This document shows positions 50,153-60,070 of a stretch of 64,000 nucleotides of DNA, piece by piece; position 1 is the stretch's first letter, and each line of letters opens with the position of its first letter. The notes under the pieces were generated by a model. The model was not told the origin of the DNA. It did no database searches and saw nothing but the letters and a program-made list of their open reading frames with translations. Both the position numbers and the translations under genes were made by a program. This stretch comes from Planctomycetota bacterium. GTDB lineage: Bacteria; Planctomycetota; UBA1135; UBA2386. The stretch lies in assembly GCA_016716265.1 (NCBI GenBank), contig JADJWQ010000001.1, positions 2,480,001 through 2,544,000 of the forward strand. Reading direction: 5' to 3'.

Positions 50153-52618
50153 TCAGCGACCGCCGCCGTCCGCCGGAGCATCGAGCAGCGCGCGCACACC
50201 GCGCGCGGCCTCCGAATCCGGCCCGAGCACTTTCGTCATTACCCGGAGGGCGTGCTCCAGCATCGGAATCGCCTCCTCGCGGTCGCCCGCACCGAGCAGG
50301 TAGCGGCCCAGGCTCGCGCGGAACATCGCCGTCTGCAGGTGCTCCTCGCCGATGCCCTCGCGCGCTGCAGCGAGGACCGCGCGCAGCTCCGCGATCGCGG
50401 CCGTCGGGTCGCCGTGTGCCGCATGCACGTGCGCCAGGTTGTTGCGCTGGATCAGCACATCCGGGTGCGCGTCGCCGTGCATGCGCGTCCCGATCTCGAT
50501 CGCTCGGGTCAGCCAGCGCTCCGCGATGTCGTAGTCCTTCGTGCGCATCGCGAGGCTGGCGACGTTCCCCATCGTGACCAGCGTGTGCGGGTGCTCCTCG
50601 CCGAGCACCTCGAGACGACCTTCCAGGCACTCCTGGTAGTCGCGCTGAGCGTCGTCGAGACGACCGAGCCGCTCGCGGTAGCTGCCACGGTTGTTCAGCG
50701 CCGACAACGTCTGCGTGCCCCGATCGCCGAAGCGCCGGCGACAGATCGCGAGATCGTCGTCCATGATCGCGAGCGCCTCCTCGAGGGCACCGGACTCGGC
50801 GAGGTAGAAGGCGAGATTGCCGCGCGCGCGCAACGTCGACGAATGCTCCCTGCCGAACGCTTCCTCACGGATCGGGATCGCGATGCGCAGGAGGCGGACT
50901 GCCTCCGCGTAGTCACCTCGATAGCCGGCGATCGCCGCGAGCGTCTCGTTGTTCGCCGCAGTCACGTCGGCGGGGTCGGACTGGGGTGAGCCGTAGCGGA
51001 CGGCGTCGCGGAACGCGGCCTCGGCGTCGTCGATGCGATTGAGTGCGAGCAACGCGCTGCCCAGATTGCCGAACACGTGGCGCGCCGCGGACCGGTAGCG
51101 GTCGGGTCGCGCGCGCACGAGCTCGGCGGCGGGCTCCAGCTCCGCGACCGCCTCGGCGCTCCGCCCCAGCCGATGCAGCAGCAGCGCGTGGTTCGCGTGG
51201 CAGAACACCGTACTCGGGTGATCCTCGCCGAGCCGCTCACGGGCGGTCGCCAGCGCTTCGGCAGCGAGACCCTCGGCGTCCTGCGTCGCGCCCAGGTTGC
51301 GGAGGAGCTCGACGAGCTTCGTGTAGAAGTACTGTTGGGTGTCCGGGTCGTCGTCGAACCGGTGCTTCAGATCGGGTGCGGCACGCTTGACGAGGTCGAG
51401 CACGCGGACGTCGCCGCCGTCGCGGTCGGGATCGACGGCGACCAGCGTATCCGCGAAGAACGTCATCGCCGCATCCGCCCGACGCGCCTGGGCGAGTGCG
51501 ACCTGCCGCCCCTCCTCCGCGCGCCGCCATTGGACGAGCGCGGCGAGCAGCCCGACGACGAGCGACGCCACGACCAGCAACGCAGCGACCACCACACCGC
51601 GATGACGCCGGGCCGTCGCGCGCAGCAGGTACCATGCGCTGTCGCGCCGGGCCTCGATCGTCTGACCCTCGACATAGTGCCGTAGGTCCCGCGCGAGGTC
51701 GGCAGCCGACTGATAACGCCGGTCGGGGTCCTTCTGCAGACAGAGCTGGACGATCGTCTCGAGATCGGTATCGACCGCGGGCACCAGCCGCCGCAATCGC
51801 AACGGCGGAGACTGCACGATGGAGTCGAGCGCCGTGCGAAGGTCCGATTCCACGTCGTACGGGAAGCGTCCCGACACCAGCTGGAACAGCACGACGCCCA
51901 GCGCATAGACATCGCTGCGCACGTCGATGTCGCGGCTGCGCCCGAGCGCCTGCTCGGGGCTCGCCCACGGCAACGAGCCGAGGAACGTCGCGCCGGTGCC
52001 GCCGATGGTCAGGCTCGGGAGCTCGGCCGCTCCGGACAGGTCCTTCGCGAGCCCGAAGTCCAGGACCTTCGGCACGCCGTCGGGGTCGACGCGGATGTTG
52101 CTCGGCTTCAGATCGCGGTGCACGACACCGCGGCGATGCGCATAGGCGACCCCATCACAGGCGGCAGCGAACGTGCGCAGCAGTGCGTCGAGCCACGGGC
52201 GAAGCATCCCGTGCTCGCGCGCCTCGAGCACGGCGGGCGCGTGCTCGATGCTCGGGCCGTCGATCAGCTCCATCACGAGATACGGCCGCCCGTCCGCGAG
52301 CGTGCCGCTGTCGTGCAGGGCAACCACGTTCGGATGCCGGAGCGAGGCGGCGAGCCCGACCTCCCGCTCGAAGCGACGCAGGCCCTGGTCGCCCCCACCG
52401 GATCCTTCCGTCGCGAGGTCGCGCAGCACCTTGATGGCGACCGTCCGGCGGGTCGAGAGCTGCGTCGCCGCATAGACGACGCCCTGGCCGCCGTGCGCGA
52501 GCTCGCGCAGACCGGCGTAGCCCGGGATCGCGGGAGCGCCGCGGGGTGCGGTGAGCACACCGCGAATCGCGCTCTCGAAGACGGCCTCGTCGTCGAACCA
52601 GGATCGCGACTCGTTCAT
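50153..52618 (-). CDS. Membrane Ser/Thr protein kinase with TPR tail (pair 2)
   Basis: An 821-residue kinase. The glycine loop is AHGGQG (41-46), Lys63, HRDLKPSN (167-174), DFG 187-189 and WASPEQ. A membrane helix lies near residues 348-372 (VVVAALLVVASLVVGLLAAL), followed by TPR repeats to the end (GRLDDAQRDYQECLEGRLEV, YDIAERWLTRAIEIG). The extracytoplasmic TPR array is the presumed sensor. It lies 28 bases downstream of its sigma gene on the same strand, so the two are probably one transcript. Confidence 0.93.
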   Translation of the reverse strand: MNESRSWFDDEAVFESAIRGVLTAPRGAPAIPGYAGLRELAHGGQGVVYAATQLSTRRTVAIKVLRDLATEGSGGGDQGLRRFEREVGLAASLRHPNVVALHDSGTLADGRPYLVMELIDGPSIEHAPAVLEAREHGMLRPWLDALLRTFAAACDGVAYAHRRGVVHRDLKPSNIRVDPDGVPKVLDFGLAKDLSGAAELPSLTIGGTGATFLGSLPWASPEQALGRSRDIDVRSDVYALGVVLFQLVSGRFPYDVESDLRTALDSIVQSPPLRLRRLVPAVDTDLETIVQLCLQKDPDRRYQSAADLARDLRHYVEGQTIEARRDSAWYLLRATARRHRGVVVAALLVVASLVVGLLAALVQWRRAEEGRQVALAQARRADAAMTFFADTLVAVDPDRDGGDVRVLDLVKRAAPDLKHRFDDDPDTQQYFYTKLVELLRNLGATQDAEGLAAEALATARERLGEDHPSTVFCHANHALLLHRLGRSAEAVAELEPAAELVRARPDRYRSAARHVFGNLGSALLALNRIDDAEAAFRDAVRYGSPQSDPADVTAANNETLAAIAGYRGDYAEAVRLLRIAIPIREEAFGREHSSTLRARGNLAFYLAESGALEEALAIMDDDLAICRRRFGDRGTQTLSALNNRGSYRERLGRLDDAQRDYQECLEGRLEVLGEEHPHTLVTMGNVASLAMRTKDYDIAERWLTRAIEIGTRMHGDAHPDVLIQRNNLAHVHAAHGDPTAAIAELRAVLAAAREGIGEEHLQTAMFRASLGRYLLGAGDREEAIPMLEHALRVMTKVLGPDSEAARGVRALLDAPADGGGR

Positions 52619-52646
52619 GGGGCCCTCCGGCGCCGGACCGCACGGC

Positions 52647-53237
52647 TCATCCCTCCGCGGCGACCTGCTCGGCGACGAGCGCGCGCAGCCGCTTCAGGAT
52701 GCGCGACTTCGCCTGGTAGGCGGAGTCCACGCTGATGCCGAGCTCCGCGGCGACGGCGCGCGCATCGCGATCGCCCCGCGTCAGGAGCTCGAATGCCTGC
52801 AGGTCGGTCGCCCGGAACTCGGCCGTGACCCGCTGCATCGCGACACGCAGGTGGTACTGGCGCCACTCGACCTCCCAGTCCGCGTCCTCCTCGGCGTCCG
52901 ACGCCGCGTTCCCCAGCGCGTGCTCCGCGACGCTCTGGTCGGCGACCGGCCGGCCGGCCCGGAAGCGCTTGCCCAGCGCGCGCGCGGCGATCGTCTTCAG
53001 GAAGCCACGGAAGCTGCCGCGGCCGGGGTCGTACTCGAAGCCGCGCATCGCCGAACTCAGCGCGAGGAACACGTCCTGCACGAAGTCCTCGGCATCCGCC
53101 GCCTGCAGCCCTCGCCGCAGCGCGAAGCCGCGGATCAGCCCCCGGTAGCGGTCCGCGAACTCCGTCCACGCAGGCGCATCGGAACCGGCAGCAACCCGGG
53201 CGAGCAGACTCGCGTGCGTCGACAGCGGCGTGACCAC
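52647..53237 (-). CDS. ECF-type RNA polymerase sigma factor (pair 2)
   Basis: A 196-residue sigma factor. Region 2: WTEFADRYRGLIRGFALRRG, AEDFVQDVFLALS and GSFRGFLKTIAARALG. Region 4: DLQAFELLTRGDRDARAVAA, AELGISVDSAYQAKSRI. The acidic linker (ASDAEEDADWEVEWRQY) matches the planctomycete kinase-linked group. The kinase gene follows at once. The start codon is GTG or ATG at the frame start 53237; the N terminus fits the family length. Confidence 0.9.
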   Translation of the reverse strand: MVTPLSTHASLLARVAAGSDAPAWTEFADRYRGLIRGFALRRGLQAADAEDFVQDVFLALSSAMRGFEYDPGRGSFRGFLKTIAARALGKRFRAGRPVADQSVAEHALGNAASDAEEDADWEVEWRQYHLRVAMQRVTAEFRATDLQAFELLTRGDRDARAVAAELGISVDSAYQAKSRILKRLRALVAEQVAAEG

Positions 53238-53427
53238 GCGGGAAGTCTAGCGGGTCGCGATGGTCGGGTGGGTCGGAGGACATGGCGTGGCTCCAGCCGG
53301 CCATTGCCCACCCACGAACCGTCCTGACAGGAATTCCGCGGTGGCAGCGGGCGGTCCGACGGCATCCCGGCTCGGGAACTCGGCTCCAGTTGTCAGGAAC
53401 GTCGCGCTCCGGGCAATGAGAGTCCGC

Positions 53428-55197
53428 ATGACGACTCCACATCGCGACGCCGGCGCGACCAGCTCGCGCCTCCCATTCGTGACCGCTGCCCTGGTCGGCG
53501 CCTGCCTCGTGCTCGCCGGGCCGGTGCACCCCCAGGCCAAGGAACCGAGACCCGTGCAGGATCCCCTCGAGACGGCCTTCGCCCGCTACGACGCGGGGGA
53601 CTTCCCCGCCGCGCTGCGGCTGTTCACGACCCTCGCCGAAGGCGGGCGGACCGAGGCCGCCTACATGGCTGGCCTGATGCACCACCGTGGCCGCGGCACC
53701 GCAGTCGACGGCCGGCGGGCGGTGGCCTGGTACGGCCGCGCGGCCGACGCCAACTTCCCGCCGGCGTTGACCAACCTCGGCGTGCTGTTCCGGGACGGCG
53801 TCGCCGACCAGCTCGCACCCGACCGCGACAAGGCCGTCGGCTACCTCCGCCGCGCCGCCTGGCTCGAGGATGTCGCCGGTCAGCTCGCGCTGGCCGCCAT
53901 GCTGATCAACGAACCACGCGACGCGAACGAGCTGCACGAGGGAATCGCGTTCATGCAGATCGCCGCCGACGCAGGCGACGAGACTGCGCGGGAGAACCTG
54001 CGCAACCTGCGCGCCGACGAGACCTCCATCCGCGCGGCGGCCGAGGCTCGACGGCAGATCGAGGCGAACATCGCCAGGGTCCGGGCACTGGCCCGCGGGG
54101 AGCCCGCGCCAGGCTCGCGCGGCACACCGCAGCAGACGACGGACGCACGAGCGGAGACGGACCAGGGCCACGTCGCCAGCCCGGCGTCGCCGAACGTGCT
54201 GCGTCTGCGCCGTGCGACGATCCGGGATCCGATGACGAACGACTGCGAGGCGCTGGTCCTGCTCGTGCCGGCGGAATGGGAGCTGCGCGGGGGCATCGAG
54301 TGGTTCCAGGACCAGTCGGTGCTCGCCAATCCGATGTGGCAGGTCCGTGACCCACGCAGCGGGCTGACGATGCAGTCCCTGCCGTACCGACAGTTCACCT
54401 GGACTCCCGACGGAGTGCTCGCCGAGGGCCAGAACCACCTGGGCATGACCGTGCGTCAGCCGATCCGCGACCCGGCAGCGTTCGTCGCGTCGTTCTGGAT
54501 TCCGTCGACCCTCCCCCACCTTCGCGACGCCCGGCTGGTCGGCGGCCGGGAGCTCCCGGCGCTCGCCGGGCTCGCGCTGCGCGACTGGGGAGCGCGCGCG
54601 GAGTGCCACGGCTGGCGCCTGCGCTACGAGTTCGAGCACGACGGCCAGAGCTGGGAGGAAGACGTCACGTTCGCGCTGCTGTTCGCGAGCGGACCGAGCG
54701 GGGTGTGGCACGTCACCCGCTGCTACTCGGTGCGCGGCCCGCGCGGCACGGTGGACGCGCTCGCGCCGACGACGAACTCGATCGCGGCGAGCGCCCAAAT
54801 GACGCCGGAGTGGCAGGCGAGCTGGCGTGTCTGCTTCGATCTGTTCGTGCGCCGGGCCCGGCAGGTCATCGTCGATGCACGCCGGCTGGCCGCGGCCCTC
54901 CAGGAGCACCGGGAGCAGTTGTGGGAGATCCAACAAGGCATCGAGCGGACGCGCGACGAATCGATGGCGGCGCAGCACCGGGCGCTCAGCGAGGCGCTCG
55001 GCGGAATCGAAACCTGGAGCGACCCGTTCCAGCAGCGGCAGGTCGAGATGCCGCAGGGCTACCGCGATGCCTGGGTCAACGCCGCGGGTGACTGCGTGCT
55101 GTCGGGGGATCCCGGATTCGATCCCAACGTCGGAAGCGGTGTCGAGTGGCGACGCATGACGCGCGTCGACGCGCTCGCCGAGCGAACCGGACGCTGA
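53428..55197 (+). CDS. Exported Sel1-repeat protein
   Basis: About 589 residues with a signal peptide (VTAALVGACLVLAGPVHPQ). Three Sel1-type repeats cover about residues 45-165 (AAYMAGLMHHRGRGTAVDGR, ALTNLGVLFRDGVADQLAPD). A long beta-rich domain follows (MTNDCEALVLLVPAEWELRG to about 470), then a helical region with a coiled coil (VDARRLAAALQEHREQLWEI). I do not recognise the second domain. GAGAG 5 bases before the ATG at 53428 favours it over ATG 53416. It is divergent from sigma/kinase pair 2, with about 190 bases shared for promoters. Confidence 0.7.
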   Translation: MTTPHRDAGATSSRLPFVTAALVGACLVLAGPVHPQAKEPRPVQDPLETAFARYDAGDFPAALRLFTTLAEGGRTEAAYMAGLMHHRGRGTAVDGRRAVAWYGRAADANFPPALTNLGVLFRDGVADQLAPDRDKAVGYLRRAAWLEDVAGQLALAAMLINEPRDANELHEGIAFMQIAADAGDETARENLRNLRADETSIRAAAEARRQIEANIARVRALARGEPAPGSRGTPQQTTDARAETDQGHVASPASPNVLRLRRATIRDPMTNDCEALVLLVPAEWELRGGIEWFQDQSVLANPMWQVRDPRSGLTMQSLPYRQFTWTPDGVLAEGQNHLGMTVRQPIRDPAAFVASFWIPSTLPHLRDARLVGGRELPALAGLALRDWGARAECHGWRLRYEFEHDGQSWEEDVTFALLFASGPSGVWHVTRCYSVRGPRGTVDALAPTTNSIAASAQMTPEWQASWRVCFDLFVRRARQVIVDARRLAAALQEHREQLWEIQQGIERTRDESMAAQHRALSEALGGIETWSDPFQQRQVEMPQGYRDAWVNAAGDCVLSGDPGFDPNVGSGVEWRRMTRVDALAERTGR

Positions 55198-55323
55198 TCG
55201 CGATCGCGCGCCGGTGAGCCGGTGGACCGAATTGCTACGGCGATTCTCCCGGCCTCCGTCCACTCGACGCCGATTGATCGGCTCAGGACAATCCGGTGCG
55301 CGGATCTGCAGATCCCCACGACC

Positions 55324-56358
55324 ATGAGAGCACTCTCCTTCCTTCTCCTGCTCACCCCGTTCGCTGCCGCCCAGAACATCTACGTCCAGCCGATCGGCTA
55401 CGACGGAGTCGAGGGCAACAGCAGCACCGGCATCCCGTTCAGCTACCTGAGCGCCCGCGTCCAGCAGGCCGACAGCAACCGCATCGGCCTGCCGATGGGC
55501 GCGATCTCGTCGTTGACGTTCCGGCGCGACCGCACCGCAGGCGCTACGGCCGTCGCCCGTACGGTCGACGTGACGGTCCTGATGGGCAAGTGCGACATCA
55601 ACGCGTTCACGAGCACGTTCGCGAACAACTGGCTCGCGGCGCCGACCACGGTGTACGCGACCAAGCCGACGAACGTGCCCGATCTCAGCATGGCACCACC
55701 GGCGCCGCCCGGCCCGTTCGTGGTCCCGATCGTCCTCGACGTGCCGTTCTCCTACGACGGCGTCGACTCGCTCCTGTGGGAGATGACCGTCGACAATGGG
55801 GTGACCGGAACCTACTCGCTGGACTGGGTCAGCGCCGCGACCACGACGAGCGGCGCGACGTCGACCGCGCTCGGCACCGGTTGCACCACGCCGAACGGTG
55901 CGATGGCGCTGACCACCACGTTCAGCGCGGACGCCGTCAACCTGAACCTCAGCTTCAACACCACCCGGGCTCCCGCCAGCGCTCCGCTGACGCTGCTGCT
56001 CGGCTTCCTCGACCCGAACCTGACGATTCCAGGCCTCTGCGCAGCCCTGCACAGCGAGGGTACCGTCAATGCGCCGATCGGCACCGCCAGCGCGACGGGT
56101 GCATTGACCGCCGGATTCCCCATCCCCTGGTCGCCGTTGTTCTCGGGCGTGACGCTCTACTCGCAGGTGTTCGGTCCCGACCTGTCGCAGGCCGGCCTGC
56201 CGATCGCGCTGAGCAACGGGCGCATGAGCCCGCTGCCGCTGACCTCCGGCGGTCCGGCGCCGACCGGCTACCGCCGGACGTTCTCGACGACGAGCTCGAC
56301 CGCGGTGACCGGCTCGGCGCCGTCGACGAGCGCGGTGGTCACCCAGATCATCTACTGA
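55324..56358 (+). CDS. Secreted protein with shared C-terminal module
   Basis: A 344-residue protein with a signal peptide (ALSFLLLLTPFAAAQ). The first about 210 residues form a beta-rich domain (LTFRRDRTAGATAVARTVDV, VVPIVLDVPFSYDGVDSLLW). The module follows (LTLLLGFLDPNLTIPGLCAA, FPIPWSPLFSGVTLYSQVFG, PIALSNGRMSPLPL), with an extra Thr/Ser-rich tail. The exported domain is like that in the 24999 gene (both have LLWEM/IDIS-type strands). Function unknown. Confidence 0.7.
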   Translation: MRALSFLLLLTPFAAAQNIYVQPIGYDGVEGNSSTGIPFSYLSARVQQADSNRIGLPMGAISSLTFRRDRTAGATAVARTVDVTVLMGKCDINAFTSTFANNWLAAPTTVYATKPTNVPDLSMAPPAPPGPFVVPIVLDVPFSYDGVDSLLWEMTVDNGVTGTYSLDWVSAATTTSGATSTALGTGCTTPNGAMALTTTFSADAVNLNLSFNTTRAPASAPLTLLLGFLDPNLTIPGLCAALHSEGTVNAPIGTASATGALTAGFPIPWSPLFSGVTLYSQVFGPDLSQAGLPIALSNGRMSPLPLTSGGPAPTGYRRTFSTTSSTAVTGSAPSTSAVVTQIIY

Positions 56359-56382
56359 TCCGCGCGCTGGACATGGCAGCGG

Positions 56383-57465
56383 TCACTGGACGACCGTCCA
56401 GTGATCGCCGCTCTGCCCGATCTCGTTCGCGGCGAGCTCGACGCAACTGCCGGGACGGATCGCCGCGAGGACGTCGGGCCCGCGCGCCGGCCCGGACCAC
56501 CGAGCGCGGTTGTCGCAGGCGAGCACGTCGCCGGACGCGTCGACGAAGAACGCGCGGCTGCCGCTCTCGCCGTAGCTGACGGGCCAGGCGTAGGCACACC
56601 ACAGGACCTCGGCGGAGGCCGGATCGACGCCGAGGCGCTCCGAGCCGCCGTCGTTCGCCTCCGCGACCCACCGGCCGTCGCACGACAACGGCAGGAACAT
56701 CCGGAACACGTAGCCGGAGCGCACGACGACGCCCTCGGTCACCCGGCCGAGCGACGCCGACAGCACCGGCGGCGAGATCCGCTCGCGGCCGTCGCCACCG
56801 CGGATCGGCGCGACGCCCGCCAGCTCCGCGAACGAGCCATATTCGCCGGCGCCGTTGCCATTGACGTCGATCACACCGCTCGCCTGACACTGCGCCTGGG
56901 CGGAGCTGATGTTCTTCAGCGTCGCGATCGCCGCGGACTCGTTGGCGTTGGTGCGCGCGCCGTCGAGCGTGAGGCCACCCTGGGCCTCGCCGGCGGCGAT
57001 CAGCGATGTCGCGGGGCGACCCTGCAGGTCGGCCAGCGCGTCGACGAACACGCCGAGCGGACCGGCAGGATCGTCTCTCGGCTGCGCTCGCATGCGCGAG
57101 ACCAGCAGGCCCTGCATGGCGTTGTCCAGTCGCTGGCGCTGCTCCGGGTCGAGTTCCGCCCGCAGGCGCGCGAGGCTGGCGCGCAAGCGCGCGGCATCGA
57201 TCCCCTCGATCGTCGCAGCCGCTGCCGCCTCGACCGGCACGCGCTCCGCCGGGAAGCCCGCTGCGTCGACCACCTCGCCCGGCTCGACCCCGAGGCCGAT
57301 CGCCGAGACCTCCGCGATGGCCTGACGACGCGTGGCCGTCACCGGCTGCTCGCTCGCCGGGACGGCGGCCGTCACCGGCTCGATCGGCGCCACGGGTCCG
57401 GACTCGGAGCAGCCGCAGAGCAGCGTGGCGACGAGGAGGGCGGTTGCGTGCCGACGAAGATCCAT
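56383..57465 (-). CDS. Putative lipoprotein with prepilin-like (T2SG/H-X9-DG type) domain
   Basis: A 360-residue protein with N-terminal LLVATLLCGC, a plausible lipobox. A helical region (to about 165) is followed by NESAAIATLKNISSAQAQCQ, VIDVNGNGAGEYGSFAELAG. This is the pattern of planctomycete proteins related to type II secretion pseudopilins, here without the usual prepilin leader. The C-terminal part has paired Cys (LSCDGRWVAEAND, WCAYAWPVSYGESGSRAFFV). It is likely periplasmic. It is convergent with the 55.3 kb secreted protein. Confidence 0.7.
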   Translation of the reverse strand: MDLRRHATALLVATLLCGCSESGPVAPIEPVTAAVPASEQPVTATRRQAIAEVSAIGLGVEPGEVVDAAGFPAERVPVEAAAAATIEGIDAARLRASLARLRAELDPEQRQRLDNAMQGLLVSRMRAQPRDDPAGPLGVFVDALADLQGRPATSLIAAGEAQGGLTLDGARTNANESAAIATLKNISSAQAQCQASGVIDVNGNGAGEYGSFAELAGVAPIRGGDGRERISPPVLSASLGRVTEGVVVRSGYVFRMFLPLSCDGRWVAEANDGGSERLGVDPASAEVLWCAYAWPVSYGESGSRAFFVDASGDVLACDNRARWSGPARGPDVLAAIRPGSCVELAANEIGQSGDHWTVVQ

Positions 57466-57534
57466 GTCGTCGACTTCGGCGCCGGCGCGGCCGGAGCTTG
57501 ACCCGAACCGCGCCGGCAGAGAACGCCCGCGCGC

Positions 57535-59148
57535 TCACGGCAGGATCGTCAGCGGCACCGCATTGCTCGTCAGCGTCAGCGCGGTGCCGCCGGAATCGAG
57601 CACGCCGAACGCGTGGTGGATGGTCAGTCCGACCGCGGCCGGCGGCAGCAGCCCGGGCCAGGCGCGGAACGATGCACTCGCCCGGCCATCGCCATCGAGC
57701 ACGCCGACCGTCCCGGAGTACAGGGCCGCACCCGGGGAAGCCATGTAGGCGGTGTAGTCGTCGACATTGAGCGGCAAGTGCCGCCCGAGCAGCGTGGTGC
57801 CCGGCACCGTCCCGGTGAGCGACCCGAGGACGACGAACGTGCGGCCGGACTGCGCGGATCCGGCGATCAGATCGAGCTGCACGCTGCCACCGTTGGCCCG
57901 CGACAGACCCGCCGCGCCCGGGAACAGGAACGTCTCGTGGTAGCGGGCCTGGAACACCATGGTGCCGGCAGCGAAGTCGAGCACCTTCGTGCCGGCGGCG
58001 TCGACCTCGCGGATCAGCCCGCGCGCGCCCGCGCAGATCAGCGTGTTGCCGTTCGGCAGCCGCTCGCAGCTCGACATGATCGCTGACCTGATGGCGAGAT
58101 CGCGGTACTGCCACACCGGCATCGCGGGGCCGAAGGTGCCGTTCGGCTCCATTCTCAGATGCCCGTGCTGGTCGATCGGAAGAACGAGCTCCACGACGCG
58201 GGAGCCCATCGGATCCTGGTTGTCGAAGACGAGCAGATGACCGGCTCCGGGCCGGCCCGGCGAGATGACGTGCGGAGAATGCTGGAAATGCAGCTGCTGG
58301 TCGGCGGCGGTCCCGGCGCGATACATCGCCGGATTGCCCCAGCGGTAGAGCAGGTCGCCACCCATGCCCTGGCGGCCGCCGGCGTGGGAAGCCGCCTCTG
58401 CGGTCGTCGTGCCGTGGTCGATGATCCAGATCTCGTTCTGGCGTGGCACGCTGACGATCACCCAGTCGTGGATCGGGTCGTAGTCGATGCCGTTCATGTG
58501 GTTCCAGTCCACGCTGCAGTCCGCCGGCACGTTGACGTCGATCAGCTCGGGGTGCTCGGCGACCGGGCCGTAGTCGAGCTTCGTCGGGTCGAAGTCCTGC
58601 ACGAGGTGATCGAACACGCGCCACTGCCACACGACGACGCCGCCGATCCGACCCGTCGGCACGACCTCGACCACCCGGTCGGGCTGGAAGTACTGGCCGA
58701 CCAGGCTGCTCGGATCACGGCCGTGTGCCTCGGCGACCGCGGCATCGATCCGCTCCCAGACGATCAGCAGCACGTGCCCGTTCGGCATCAATGCGAAGTC
58801 GTGATGCATGACCAGCCCATTGGAGTCGAGCCGGTACTCCCACAGCACGGTGCCATCGAGCGCGAGCTGCTGGATGCCACCGGTCACACCACCGCCTTCG
58901 CCGACGGTGTTGATGGAGCGGAACAGCGTGCCGTCCGGTGCGAGCTGCAGCGATACCGCCTCGTAGGTGGAATACCACGAGTGCACGATGCGGCCGGCAC
59001 CGTCGACCAGATGGGCGTCAGTGGCCTGCAGGCCGCCGAACAGACGGAGCCCTTCGCCGGGCGATTGGGCCGCGAGGCTCGCACACACAGCACATGCGAG
59101 CAGGAGGGAACGCTCGCCGATCGATCGGGAGCCGCGAAGCAGCGTCAT
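57535..59148 (-). CDS. Secreted arylsulfotransferase-like protein with shared C-terminal module
   Basis: A 537-residue protein with a signal peptide (LLLACAVCASLAAQ). Propeller blades follow: LQATDAHLVDGAGRIVHSWY, MHHDFALMPNGHVLLIVWER, VDWNHMNGIDYDPIHDWVIV, FQHSPHVI and ERLPNGNTLICAGARGLIRE. These match the ASST family, including His residues where the catalytic histidine and sulfate-binding groups lie. The last about 120 residues are the shared module (PLNVDDYTAYMASPGAALYS, ALTLTSNAVPLTI). It may move sulfate between phenolic compounds outside the cell, or may be a non-catalytic relative. Confidence 0.8.
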   Translation of the reverse strand: MTLLRGSRSIGERSLLLACAVCASLAAQSPGEGLRLFGGLQATDAHLVDGAGRIVHSWYSTYEAVSLQLAPDGTLFRSINTVGEGGGVTGGIQQLALDGTVLWEYRLDSNGLVMHHDFALMPNGHVLLIVWERIDAAVAEAHGRDPSSLVGQYFQPDRVVEVVPTGRIGGVVVWQWRVFDHLVQDFDPTKLDYGPVAEHPELIDVNVPADCSVDWNHMNGIDYDPIHDWVIVSVPRQNEIWIIDHGTTTAEAASHAGGRQGMGGDLLYRWGNPAMYRAGTAADQQLHFQHSPHVISPGRPGAGHLLVFDNQDPMGSRVVELVLPIDQHGHLRMEPNGTFGPAMPVWQYRDLAIRSAIMSSCERLPNGNTLICAGARGLIREVDAAGTKVLDFAAGTMVFQARYHETFLFPGAAGLSRANGGSVQLDLIAGSAQSGRTFVVLGSLTGTVPGTTLLGRHLPLNVDDYTAYMASPGAALYSGTVGVLDGDGRASASFRAWPGLLPPAAVGLTIHHAFGVLDSGGTALTLTSNAVPLTILP

Positions 59149-59581
59149 GAGGCCTGTCCTGGGAGAGCATCGGACCCGCGGACGGATCCGGAGGGGTCGT
59201 GGTGGCGCGAGGGGGGCGCCCCGCCGGGACAGGCGTCGGAACTGTAGCGCGTCGCAGGAGGCGCGGCGGTGCGCGGATTCGGAATCGAGGCGGCGGCGGC
59301 ACGGGCGGCGCACTCGGCTGCCCGGTCGATCCGATCGCAACGCGGCCTGCTCGTCGGCTCCGCCCGCGCGTGCCCGTGGGGGTGCAAACTTGTGACCGAT
59401 CACGCTGCACGCCGAGCCGACCGCGAGCCGTGCCCCTGGCGGTCAGGCAGACCGCGCCCCGGCTGGTAGGTTCCGGGTCTACCGTCGCGCTTCGGCAGCC
59501 CGACGCGCTCGCGCCGGAGGCGCTCGGCGTGGCGAACCGACGCGCGTCCGCAACGCGCTGGCTTCGATCGGAGGGACTGGA
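59149..59581. other. Divergent intergenic region with nothing recognised
   Basis: About 430 bases between two divergent genes. It must hold both promoters. I see no tRNA, repeat array or strong terminator. Confidence 0.4.
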
Positions 59582-60061
59582 ATGAAGGCGATCCTGTCGG
59601 GACTCTTCGTGACCATCGTCGGTGGCGTGATCGTCTGGTACCTGACGTCGCGACCACCGACCCCGAAGCCGCCCGGACCCGTAGCACCGGCGCGACCTGC
59701 GAACCTCGAGGTCGAGGGACGGCTCGCTCATCCGTATCGCCAGAACCAGCTCAACCAATATCGCTTCAGGATCTACAACTCGGGAGGTTCGCCTTCGGAG
59801 CCGTGCATCCTGCAGGTCGGGCTGCAGAAGAGCGGGACGTCGACCTACTCCTTCTTCGGCGACGTCTCGCTCATGAACGTGTCCGGCGCCTGGTATCGGG
59901 TGCCGGCAGTCGCCCCCGGGGCATCGCTCGAGGCGACCGGCACGACCGGGGGACTCGAACCGGGTCTGTGGATCATCGACTCGCGGCTGTACTCGGCGCC
60001 GCCGAACCAATCCGGTAGCCGGGAGCTCGCGAGGCACACGGGCTACGTGGAGTCCCGTTGA
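59582..60061 (+). CDS. Small membrane-anchored protein, unknown function
   Basis: A 159-residue protein with one N-terminal membrane helix (LSGLFVTIVGGVIVWYL), a proline-rich linker and a beta-rich domain (ANLEVEGRLAHPYRQNQLNQ, YRFRIYNSGGSPSEPCILQV) resembling an immunoglobulin-type fold. No family is recognised. It is convergent with the third kinase gene, 9 bases apart. Confidence 0.65.
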   Translation: MKAILSGLFVTIVGGVIVWYLTSRPPTPKPPGPVAPARPANLEVEGRLAHPYRQNQLNQYRFRIYNSGGSPSEPCILQVGLQKSGTSTYSFFGDVSLMNVSGAWYRVPAVAPGASLEATGTTGGLEPGLWIIDSRLYSAPPNQSGSRELARHTGYVESR

Positions 60062-60070
60062 GGGGCGCGC

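Noticed and set aside
52615..56052. A long minus-strand frame spanning sigma pair 2 and the Sel1 protein
   Set aside because: It contradicts the clear sigma gene in another frame and the exported plus-strand protein.
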